From assembly GCA_018822845.1 (NCBI GenBank), contig JAHJJD010000034.1, positions 1 to 36,293 of the forward strand: a DNA stretch of 36,293 nucleotides, in the 5' to 3' direction. The position numbers were made by a program, and so were the translations under genes. Origin of the DNA: Gammaproteobacteria bacterium (lineage in GTDB: Bacteria > Pseudomonadota > Gammaproteobacteria > Thiotrichales > Thiotrichaceae). This document shows positions 1 through 10,600 of this stretch, one piece after another. A model generated the notes under the pieces. It saw nothing but the letters and a program-made list of their open reading frames with translations, had not been told where the DNA came from and did not search any database. Position 1 is the first letter of the stretch, and the number at the start of each line of letters is the position of its first letter.

Positions 1-792
1 GGGGGTGGCACCGACTTCAGTCTTGTCATTGATGCCATCGCCGTCAGTATCCGGGTTCATCGGATCGGTTTTGCTGTCATTGACCTCAACGCCATCCGGC
101 AAGCCATCCCCGTCGGAATCCGGGTTGTTAGGGTTAGTGCCAAGGGTGGTTTCATCACCATCTTTCAGGCCGTCACCATCGCTGTCCAGACTGTCTTTAC
201 AGTTGGCGCTGTTGGTGCCGTAGTTGCCTTTGTAGTTATTCTCATCTGCACTACCCCAGCCCAGATTGGTGAAATGGTTACCAGGGTTGGTGGTCGCCGA
301 GTTATTGCTGCCTGTGAGAACCGGGGCGTTGAACGGATCAGTCGCATTCTCAATCAGGCTGACTGGGCCGATACAGGCTCCGCTATTGCGGAAGTTCAGG
401 ACTTCTTTTTCTTCGCCCGCTTTCCACGCGAAAGCATCGGATTTGATGACTGACAGGCTGAAAGAAATATAGTCGGCTATGGGTTTTTCTGGTGGTGCAT
501 CAACGCGAGAGTCATTCGACCAGGTGGTATTGGTCACCATGCTTCTGGGGTCATCCACGACAAAGGAATCCGCTCCGCTGGCATGGGGAACGAGTATGGT
601 AACTTGCCCCGTCATGCTCATATCTTTAGGCGTTGGTGTGACAGTCGGTTTCATGAAAACATGATACCGGTCGTCTTTGGTGTCCCAACGGATGGAGTAT
701 TCCAGGGTTTGGGCTGCCCAGGCGCTATTGCTTGCCAGCAACAGTACCGAAGCACTTAAGCCAAGGTATTTTCGGAGGATTCTGGACTGCAT
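1..792 (-). CDS. Secreted protein with thrombospondin type-3 repeats (3' end outside window)
   Basis: Partial gene; 264 codons are visible from the ATG at 790-792 to the left edge without a stop. Residues 1-26 form a Sec signal peptide ending AWA. Residues 27-199 are a domain shared with the product of 881-1465: both have TGQVTI, SRVDAP, DYISFS, NPGN.FTNLGWG and YKGNYG, and two cysteines at matching places (C140 and C198 here). From about residue 202, calcium-binding thrombospondin type-3 units begin (DSDGDGLKDG, DSDGDGLPDG, DTDGDGINDK), with at least three before the edge. The start is supported by a GAGAG ribosome site about 8 bases upstream. Likely a secreted or surface-anchored protein with a calcium-stiffened stalk. 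What lies beyond the repeats cannot be seen. The domain function is unknown; from memory it resembles a domain in Bacteroidetes surface proteins. Confidence 0.8.
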   Translation of the reverse strand, partial: MQSRILRKYLGLSASVLLLASNSAWAAQTLEYSIRWDTKDDRYHVFMKPTVTPTPKDMSMTGQVTILVPHASGADSFVVDDPRSMVTNTTWSNDSRVDAPPEKPIADYISFSLSVIKSDAFAWKAGEEKEVLNFRNSGACIGPVSLIENATDPFNAPVLTGSNNSATTNPGNHFTNLGWGSADENNYKGNYGTNSANCKDSLDSDGDGLKDGDETTLGTNPNNPDSDGDGLPDGVEVNDSKTDPMNPDTDGDGINDKTEVGATP

Positions 793-840
793 GGTTGGAC
801 TCTCTTGCATCATTTTTATAATAATTGGTCGTGAGTGTGT

Positions 841-869
841 GGCAGCCACCTGCTGATCAGGTAGCTACC
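841..869 (-). terminator. Strong stem-loop between the two paralogous secreted genes
   Basis: A 12-bp stem (841-852 with 858-869, two G-U pairs when read as minus-strand RNA) closes a 5-base loop. It lies 11 bases after the stop of the 881-1465 gene and about 48 bases before the next start. No T-run follows it on the minus strand, so it is a poor classical terminator. It may instead protect the upstream message end or set the expression ratio of the two genes. Confidence 0.45.
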
Positions 870-880
870 ACCAAGCGTAT

Positions 881-1465
881 TTATTTTTTACAGGAAATAG
901 CGTCGCCGTAATTGCCCTTGTAGTGATTTTCACTCACAGCTCCCCAACCCAGATTGGTGAACTGGTTACCAGGGTTAGTATTGGCAGAGTTGGTTGCTGC
1001 ATTGAAGGCATCATCATCAGCCATCAATGCAACACCATCAATGCAGCCACCTTCATTGGTAAAGCTGAAAACCAGCTGTTCCTTGCCTTCTGTCCACGCA
1101 TAATTGCGTGAGCTGGTGCCTTGCAGGCCAACAAAGGAGAAAGAAATATAGTCGCTGGAAGCGTCTTCCTTGGGCGCATCTACGCGCGAAGCTTCAACCC
1201 AGTTGGCACCTTCAACGGCACTTTTCAGGTCGGTGACTTTGAAACCGGCAGTATTGGGAACCTTGATGGTAACCTGGCCTGTCAGGCTGATGTCGGGTTT
1301 GGGTGTGCTGGAAGGTTTCATCCAGACTTCATAGGTCTTGCCGTCTTCGGCCAGCGCCAGTTTGTATTCCAGTGTTGCTTCTGCGAAGGCAGATGTCGCA
1401 GCCACAGCCAGTACCATACCCCCAAATACGGTGCTTAGCAGGCGGAAGGACTTATTGGTTTTCAT
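881..1465 (-). CDS. Small secreted protein, paralogue of the neighbouring TSP3-repeat protein
   Basis: 194 aa. A Sec signal peptide is visible (positive MKTNK start, hydrophobic stretch, SAFA at 25-28), so the mature protein should start near residue 29. The mature part is a single domain, homologous by eye to residues 27-199 of the gene at 1-792, with the same order of motifs: TGQVTI, SRVDAP, DYISFS, NPGNQFTNLGWG, YKGNYG. Two cysteines, C141 and C192, are conserved in both paralogues and probably form a disulfide; the protein ends just after the second. The start has a good AGGAG ribosome site. It lies downstream of the giant cadherin-repeat gene in the same direction, with a probable terminator between, so it is probably transcribed separately. 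No enzyme motif is seen. The function is unknown; a secreted structural or adhesive role is inferred from context only. Confidence 0.85.
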   Translation of the reverse strand: MKTNKSFRLLSTVFGGMVLAVAATSAFAEATLEYKLALAEDGKTYEVWMKPSSTPKPDISLTGQVTIKVPNTAGFKVTDLKSAVEGANWVEASRVDAPKEDASSDYISFSFVGLQGTSSRNYAWTEGKEQLVFSFTNEGGCIDGVALMADDDAFNAATNSANTNPGNQFTNLGWGAVSENHYKGNYGDAISCKK

Positions 1466-1600
1466 TCGTTGTCTCCTGTTGAGTTAGCCCAGTGTTATTG
1501 TCATTCAATCATAAACAGTTTTGGATCGGAGGAAATATTTTGCTGATAAGCGGCTTGTTTATTACGCAAGTCGCTAAGTGGTCAATTATTCAGCACTGCG

Positions 1601-1638
1601 AGAAACAAACGGCCTGATCCTTGCGAAGTCAGGCCGTT
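1601..1638 (-). terminator. Probable intrinsic terminator of the giant adhesin gene
   Basis: A perfect 10-bp stem (1608-1617 with 1629-1638) closes an 11-base loop, 28 bases after the stop codon of the giant gene. Read on the minus strand it is followed by a T-rich stretch (GTTTGTTTCT). The U-tract is interrupted, so termination may be incomplete. Confidence 0.65.
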
Positions 1639-1665
1639 CGGTTGGCAATGTGTCAGGTGTTGCCC

Positions 1666-4600
1666 TTACTTGGGCAAAGTCCCGTTCACAATGTAGTTGG
1701 CGGCGAAGGTGCTATTGGCCGGGTGGAGCAGGACATTACCCAGTAACAGGTTAATGTCGTTGCCAGGGCCAGCATACAGCGTGATGCCGTCCATGTTGAT
1801 GTCGGTCACCTCATAGCCAGCCAGCCGGTAGTTGGCGTTGGCGTCGAGGTTTTTGCCATCCTTGACCAGTACGTTGCCGAGGATCATGTTCACGTCGTTG
1901 AACTGGCCGTGGGCAATGATCTGTTGGGTCTGGTTGGCATCACCTGCCCACAGCAAGGCAGTGTTACCCGCCTCGATGCGTGCATGGTTGCCATAAGCCG
2001 GTGTCGCTGTCTGGGTGAAATCCACCATGGAAGTCAGGTCGCTCAGGTGTACTGGCGTTGCCGTCATCACCCCCATATGGTTGCGGTGACGCACGCTGAC
2101 GAAGTAGTCGCCCGCCAGGGTATCGGCAAACATCAGGTCGGCACTGCCGGTTTGGGCATTCACCAGGTCGCCATCACGTTGCACCATGACTGCCTGTGTT
2201 TTCAGGATGGTTTTCGGCTCAGCGGCATCACGCAGATCCACCAGCATCCAGTCAACAATGGCTTCATTGCCTGTTACCAGCGCCAGATCCAGATTGAGGG
2301 TTTCGCTACCCGCGTGACTGATCGGTGCCGGAGCATACGGTTGTGCCATCGGCAGGATTCCCAGGCTATGCAGGTTATCTGCCATCAGGCCGGTATTGCT
2401 GTCGTAGGCTCCTTGCAGGAAGGCGCGTACATTCAGCACTACCTTACGGTCATCGGTAATGGTGATGCTCAGTGCCTGGGTATCCTGCTTGCCGCCACCA
2501 TCGGTTACGGCCACCGTTACCTCGTAAACATTGTTGCCATCACTATCCGCCGGGTTCTCGAAGTCCGGTGCAGTCGTGAAGCCCAGTTCGCCACTTGCAG
2601 GGTCAATCGTGAACAGGCTGCCATCAGTACCGCCGCTGATGCCGTACGCTGGCGTATCACCATCTGGATCAGTGCTGCTTACAGTGGTTACCGGCAGGAT
2701 GCCTTCCATCTGGGTTAATGCAGCAGTAGTACCTGCACCACCAGAGGTGATCTCAGGTGACTCGTTGGTATTGCTGACCATGATTTCCAGTGCCTGGGTA
2801 TCGCTGCCACCGTTACCGTCTTCCACCATCACATTGACCAGATAGGTGTTGTCAGCGTTGGTGTCTGCGGGGTTTTCCACGTCCGGTGCGGTCACGAATG
2901 TCAGTGCGCCGGTAGCCGGGTCAATACTGAACTGGCTTGCATCATCCCCGCCCACAATGCTGAAGGCCAGGGTATCCGCATCCTCATCAGTCGCTGTCAC
3001 GATTGTTGCTGGTGTGCTGTTCTCATCCACCGTCAGGTGAGCACTGTCGCCAGCACCGTTGGAGGTAATGGCCGGTGCATCGTTGGTGTTATCAACCACC
3101 ACCGTCAGTGTCTGCACATCATAGCCGCCGTTACCGTCATTCACCGTCACTTCCACGATGTATGCGTTGTTGTGATCGGCATCAACCGGGCTTTCGTAAT
3201 CCGGTGCTGTCTTGAAGGTCAGTACGCCGGTTGCCGGGTCGATTGCGAACAGATGGTCATCCGGGCCGCCGGTAATGGTGTAGCGCTGTGTATCTGCCGT
3301 GTCTTCGTCAGTTGCTGCCACGGTTGTGACAGCAGTCTGTTCTTCAGGTACATGGGTAGTCGTAGTCGTGCCGCCACCATTAGAGGTGACTACCGGCGCT
3401 TCATTGATGTCAGCTACGGAAATGCTCAGCAACTGGGTATCCACGCCGCCCTTGCCATCAGCTACGCTGATTTGCACCTCATAAATGTTGTCACTGGCAG
3501 CGGAAGTGCCACCTGCTGCATCCAGCGGATGCTCGAAATTCGGCTCATCCACGAATACCAGCTCGCCGGTCACGTTGTTGATCGCAAACAAGGCCACATC
3601 TACCCCGCCACTGAGGGAGTAGGTGAGCGTGTCGCTATCATCATCGGTGGCTTTCACGATAGTGGTTGCTACCTGGTTTTCGTTGACCGTCAGGGCGGCA
3701 GTGTTACCCGCGCCATTGGAGGTGATGACAGGTGGGTCATTGACGTTCAGTACGCTGATCGACAGGGCTTGTTCGTCAGTGCCACCATTGCCGTCATCCA
3801 CCTTGACGATTACTTCGTAGATACCGTTGTCGTCAGCATCGGTCGGGTTTTCGAAGTCTGGTGCAGCCACAAAGCTCAATGCCCCGCTTGCAGGATCAAT
3901 GGTGAACTTGTCCTGATCCGCCCCGCCGACAAGGCTGTAGGTTGGGGTATCACCGTCTGCATCGTTACTGGCTACGGTTGTTACCGCCGTGGTGCCTTCC
4001 GTTACTTCAGGTGCAGGTGTTGCCACATCGCCGCCGCCATCGCTGGTGATTGTGGGCAGTTCGTTCACATTGGTCACGCTCACAGCCAGGGTCTGTACGT
4101 CGGTCAGGCTTCCGTTATCGGTCACGGTTATTTCGACCTCATACACATTGTCGCCAGCCGCAGAGGTTCCGCCTGCTACATCCGCCGGATTCTCGAAATC
4201 CGGGGCGGAAATGAAGCTCAGCACGCCAGTGGCCGGGTCAATGCTGAACAGGGCTGCATCTGTTCCGCCACTGATGCTCCATGCCTTGGTATCGCCTGCA
4301 TCCGCATCGGTTGCGCTAGCCGTCGTCACCGCAGTGCTGTTTTCGGCCACTTGCGGGGCTGGTGTTGCTGCATCACCGCCACCATCAGAGGTGATGACAG
4401 GTGCTTCGTTGCTATCGGTAATGGTAATGCTCAACACCTGGGTGTCGGTATTGCCTTTGCCGTCATCCGCAGTAACTGCGACTTCGTAGACGTTATCGCC
4501 GTTACCATCGGTCGGGTTTTCAAAGTCCGGTGCGGTATTGAAAGTCAGCTCGCCGGTGGCCGGGTTGATGCTGAACAGTCCTGCATCGGAGCCGCCGCTG

Positions 4601-7600
4601 ATGCTGTAGGTCGGGGTATCCGCCGGGTCGTCATCAGTGGCAGCGACTGTGGTTGCAACCGGGGTATTTTCGCCCAGGGTAATGCCCGCAGTGTCGCCAC
4701 CACCATTGCTGTTGATCACCGGCGCTTCATTGCTGTTGGTGACAGTGACAGGCAGTGTTTGTACGTCAGTACCGCCGTTGCCGTCAGCCACAGTGACTTC
4801 AACTTCATAGATATTGTCGCCAGCCGCTGACGTGCCGCCTGCTACATCAGCCGGAGCCTCGAAGTTCGGTGCGGATACAAAGCTCAGTGCGCCACTGACC
4901 GGGTCGATGGTGAACAGGGCTGCATCCACGCCACCACTAATGCTGTAGGCTGGTGTGTCGCCATCTTCATCGGTGCTGGTAACCGTTGTGACTGTCGTGG
5001 TGTTTTCGGCTACTTCAGGAGCCGGAGAGGCAGCATTGCCAGCACCGTTGGAGGTAATGACCGGTGCATCATTGATGTTGTCCACTGCTACGGTAATGGT
5101 CTGGACATCGTAACCGCCCAGACCATCAGTCACCGTGATTTCCACCACATACTGGTTGTTATGATCGGCATCTGCCGGGCTTTCGAAGTCCGGTACCGAC
5201 ACGAAGGTCAGTACGCCAGTGACAGGGTCGATTGTGAACAGGTGGTCATCTGGTCCGCCAGTGATGGTGTAGGCCAGCGGGTTGTTGTCTTCATCGGAAG
5301 CGGCTACGGTTGTGACCGCAGGCTGTTCCTCATCGACGTGGATGGTTGTTGCAGTCGTGCCGCCGTTGGAGGAAATGACCGGCGCTTCGTTTACGTTCGT
5401 GATAGTGATGCTGAGCATCTGCTTGTCAGTGCCACCCTTGCCATCGTTGGCGGTGATTTCCACTTCGTAGATGTTGTCGCCAGCAGCAGAGGTACCACCG
5501 GCTACATCCAGCGGGTTTTCGAAGTTCGGGTCATCCTTGAATACCAATGCGCCAGTCACGTTGTTGATCGCAAACAGGGCTGCATCCACGCCGCCGCTGA
5601 TGGAATAAGCCAGCACGTCAGCGTCATCATCTTCCGCCACTACTGTTGTGGTGACTACCTGATTTTCAGCTACGGACAGGGCAGCGGTATCGCCTGCGCC
5701 ATCAGAGGTGATTGCTGGCGGGTCGTTGACGTTCAATACGGTGATGGAAAGTGCCTGCTCATCCGTACCACCCTGGCTGTCGTCTACCTTGACGATCACT
5801 TCGTAAATGCCGTCGCTGTTGGCGTCATTCGGGTTTTCGAAGTCCGGGGCAGTGGTGAATGTCAAGACACCGGTCGTCGGGTCAACCGTGAACAGGGCTG
5901 CATCGGCACCTCCGGCAATGCTGTAGGTTGGTGTAGCGCCATCCTGATCCGTGCTGGTGACAGTGGTTATTGCCGTGCTGTTCTCATCCACATCCACGGC
6001 GTAGGTATCGCCACCCGCATTGGAAGTAATGGTCGGGGCATCGTTTACGTCGGTAACGGTAACTGACAGTGTTTGCACATCAGTACCGCCTTTGCCGTCA
6101 GATACGGTGACTGCGACTTCGTAGCTATTGTCTGTATTTGCATCCAGCGGATTTTCGAAGTCCGGTGCAGAGATAAAGCTCAGCGCTCCGGTTGCCGGGT
6201 CAATGGTAAACAGGGCAGCATCCGCACCGCCGCTGATGCTGAAGCCCTGGGTGTCGCCTGCATCCTGATCGTCAGCCGTTACGGTGGTGACAGCGGTCTG
6301 GTTTTCAGCCGCTCCTACCGTAGCCGTATCACCGCCACCGTTGGAGGTAATGGTTGGCGCTTCGTTGGCATCGACCACCGTTACCAACAAGGCTTGCACA
6401 TCTGTGCCACCATTACTGTCGGATACCGTGACGGCGATCTCATACACGTTGTCGCTAGCGGTGCTTGTGCCGCCTGCTACATCGGTCGGGTTCTCGAAGT
6501 CCGGGGCTGTCACAAAGGTCAGCGTGCCTGTGGCTGGATCAATGGCAAACAAGCCTGCATCTACACCGCCACTAATGCTATAGGTGAGGGTATTGGCAGT
6601 ATCCTGGTCAGCACCGATTACAGTGGTCACGGCTATAGTATTTTCATTCACGTTCAGGGCAGCGGTATCGCCGCCACCGTCAGAGGTAATGGCTGGGGGT
6701 TCGTTGACGTTACCGACTGTGACGCTCAGGGTTTGTACATCAGTGCCACCATTGCCGTCATCGGAGGTGACCTCGACTTCATACACGTTGTCGCCAGCGG
6801 CAGATGTGCCGCCTGCTACATCTGTTGGATTTTCGAAGTCTGGCGCAGCGGTAAAGGTCAGTGCCCCAGTGGCAGGGTCAATGGTAAACAGGGCGGCATC
6901 CGCACCGCCAGTAATGCTGTAAACAGGTGTGTCGCCATCTTGGTCCGTACTGGTGGCGGTGGTTACTGCGGTGGTGTTCTCATCCACGGGTACGTTGGCG
7001 GTGGCTGCACCACCATCGGAGGTGATTACCGGTGCGTCGTTGATGTCATTGACGGTGATGGTCAGTGTTTGCAAGTCGAACAGGCTGTTGGCGTCATCGG
7101 CCATGACCTGCACAACGTAAGTATTGTTGCCATCACTGTCACTCGGGTTTTCAAAGTCCGGCGCAGTCTTGAAGCGCAGTTCGCCTGTGGCAGGGTCAAT
7201 GCTAAACAGGTTTGCATCACTTCCGCCATTGATGGTGTAGGTAATCGTATCACCAGCATCCGGGTCAGCAGAGGTCACGGTCGTTACAGCAGTGGCGTTT
7301 TCATCGTGAGTCAGGGCAGCAGTGTCACTGGCACCATCAGAAGAAATGACAGGCGCTTCATTGGTGTTGGTCACGACGACTTGCAGCGACTGGCTGTCGG
7401 TATGGTCAGGTGCGGTGTTGTCCGTCACCGTGATGACCAGCTCGTACTTGTTGTTGCCATCGGCATCGACCGGGCTTTCAAAGTTCGGTGCGTTCAGGAA
7501 ACTCAGTTCGCCGCTATCCGGGTCAATGCTAAAGAGTGCTGCATCAGCCCCACCCGTAATGGAGAAAGTCAGGGTATCCGGGTCTGGGTCGTTTGCGTCG

Positions 7601-10600
7601 ATATCCGTGACAAATGCCTGATTTTCCGGAATCTGGGCAATGGTGCTGATAATGCTGGGCGGGCTGGTTTCCATCACGTTGGTGACCACGATGACTTCCA
7701 CCTGCTGGGTGCACAGGCTGGTGCTGTCACAAACCTCGGTCATGATGATGTAGGCGTTGTCAGCATTGGCATCCAGCGGGTTTTCGTAGTCCGGCGGCGT
7801 GTTGAAAGTGATTTCACCGGTATTCGGATTAATCGTGAACAGGCCACCATCGTACAGAGGCTTCAGGTTGTACGTCAGGCCAGCGTTTTCAGTATCACCA
7901 TCAGGGTCGGTGGATTGTACATCCAGTGCTGTACCAGTGCCGTTTTCAGGGTAGGTAACGTTGTTGATGGAGGTAATGACCGGTGGGTCATCCACAGGCG
8001 TAATGGTGATGTCGACGGTTGCAGTTGCTGTGCCACCGTTTCCGTCTGTCATTGCGTAAACGAAACTGTCAGTGCCGTTGTAATTCTGTTCAGGAGTATA
8101 GGTATAAGTGCCATTACTGTTCAGAGCCAGGATGCCGTGCACAGGTAGCGTGACAGGTGTTGTTGTTGCCGTTAGGGTATCACCGTCCACATCGCTATCG
8201 TTGACCAGGATGGTCGAGCCATGCAGGACAACATCTTCCGCCGTGGTGGCGCTGTCATTGACGGCAACTGGATTATCGTTGACCGGAGTAACCGTGATGG
8301 TGACTGTCGCGGTATCTGTTCCGCCATTACCGTCGGAAACTTCGTATTCAAAGCTGTCTGTGCCATGGAAATCCTGATCCGGCGTATAGATGTAACTGCC
8401 ATTCGGATTGATAACCACAGAGCCATTGGTCGGGTCGGTCACCGGCGTGGTGTTGATAGTCACCGTGTCGCCATCAATATCGCTGTCGTTGGTCAATACG
8501 GTGGAGCCATTGAATGGAATATCTTCCTGGGTGGTACCATTGTCATTGGTGGCTACTGGCGGGTCATTGACCGGGGTAACCGTGATGGTGACAGTCGCAG
8601 TAGCTGTGCCGCCATTACCATCGGAAACTTCGTATTCAAAGCTGTCAGTACCGTTGAAGTTCGGGTTGGGCGTGTATGTGTATGTGCCATTGGCATTGAT
8701 AACCACCGAGCCGTTGTTTGGGCCGGTCGTTGGTGTTGTGTTAATGGTCAGCGTGTCGTTATCAATATCACTATCATTGGCCAGTAGGGTAGTGCCATTG
8801 AGCGGAATATCTTCCTGGGTGGTGCCGCTGTCATTGGTGGCCACTGGCGGGGTGTTGAAATCATCGTTGACGATGGTGTAGGTGCTTTGATCAATGGTTG
8901 TGCCGTTAGCGTTGGCATCATCGATGGCAATATTGGCAGGATTTTGCAGTGTCAGGATGAGGGTGTCATCGCTTTCCACAACACTTTCATTCGTAATGCT
9001 CAGACCTGGGATGGGAATCTGGGTGTCGGCATAGTTGCCTGCCGGAATGGTGATGATAATGGGGCCAGTTGCTGGATTGTAGTCTGTGCCGCTCACAGCG
9101 GTACCACTGAGTGCCACTTCCACCGTTGCATCTGTTAGCAGATTGCCGCTTACTACCAGGACAGGCAGATTGCCACCACTTGCTTCGGCATCGGAAGCAG
9201 TGACTACGGAGAGTTCTACTGATGGAGCAAGATTTAGGACGGTGCTTTGGTAATCGCGGTAGGCAAACCACCAGGTGTTGATGGTGTTCAAATCACCATA
9301 GGAGTTATTGCTCCACGTGCGGCGCAGGGTGTTACCTGCGTCAACGTTTACCTGGCCTCTGTCTGGCGTACTGCCGGGGTCATCCGCAATGTTTGAGTCA
9401 TCCCAGAACAACAGGTTTGGACCCGATGGGCCACTACTGGTTTGAGTGAAAACCTCAAAACCATTGTCCAACCCTTCAACGTCGTAAGCAGTAAAATGGG
9501 TTTCACCCTGGGTATAGGCAATTTTGACATCAATTGGGAAACTGGATTTTGCTACTTTATTTCCTGCGCCATCCTTACCATCCCATGGTACGGAATCTAC
9601 ACCAGCGGCAACATTCTCAATCAAACGACGGTCAATGCCTGCGGTATATGAGCCATCCTTGTTGATATCCAGTACGACTTCGACTGAACCGGGCTGGGTA
9701 GCTTCCACCTTGATGTCGGCGTTGTTGGTGTCATTTATGGAGAGTGGCAGGTTCTGTAATGAGCCATCTACGCCTAATGGATAAATATTGGTATCCGGCG
9801 GGTTCAGGAATATCTTGTGTTGGGGGGTGCCACTATTGACGTCATTTACAGATTTACGGTCTGTTGCCTTATTGCCGCTTGAGCCGGTACCTGTGTTGTT
9901 AAATGAGAACTGGCCTTGCAGTGGACGCAGACCAGAGCCTAGAAAGTTAATCATGGTGACAAAGTTGTTGCTGTCGTAAGCATACATACTGCCGTTGAAT
10001 GGTGTGCCGAAAGGGGCACTTGGGAAAACCGCCGGGTCATTCGTCCGCACCCCCCAGGATTTAGACCACACACGTCCATCAAGTGCCTGGGGTGATCCTC
10101 CCTTCGTCGCTACAGTAATATCAAACCATTTGATATTCATTGCGTTGCTTGGGGCATAACCGGGTTCGGTATACGAACCAGCAGAGGCTGCATTATCGTT
10201 GAGGTCAAACTCGATGTAGTAATCGCCTGCCCCTTTTCCTGCTATCGCGGGGTCGAATGTCCAGTTCCCCGACGTTGAATAGCCAGCAGGATCCAAGGCG
10301 CTTGGCCCGGCAACTGCCTGAGCATGGCTGGTAATATTTGCTTGCGCCCCACCCGCCAGCGACGAGCCATGCACGACAGAACCATCGGGTGCCACAATAC
10401 GCCAATAAAAGTTGAAATCTATATCATTGCCTGCATTGCCGGTGAGTTTGCCGAGTCCAACGTAAACAATTTCGTTCGCTGGATCAGCGATATGGATATG
10501 CAGACGCCGCTCTTCTGGTTGCTCATATCCGGCAAATGGGTAGGCGGAACCACCATTGCTCTCCATTGCTCCTAATGCGGCGAAGTGGCTGGAAGATGGA

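Noticed and set aside
3037-4830. Long open frame (597 codons) on the plus strand opposite the giant gene
   Set aside because: It is antisense to the cadherin repeats, shows the same period as the repeats, has no ribosome site or recognisable domain, and similar frames recur at 1909-2718, 5161-6066 and 6073-8148.
2452-7990. CRISPR-like regular repeats
   Set aside because: The period is over 300 bp, the repeats are in-frame and diverged, and they encode cadherin-like domains; no short identical repeats with unique spacers.
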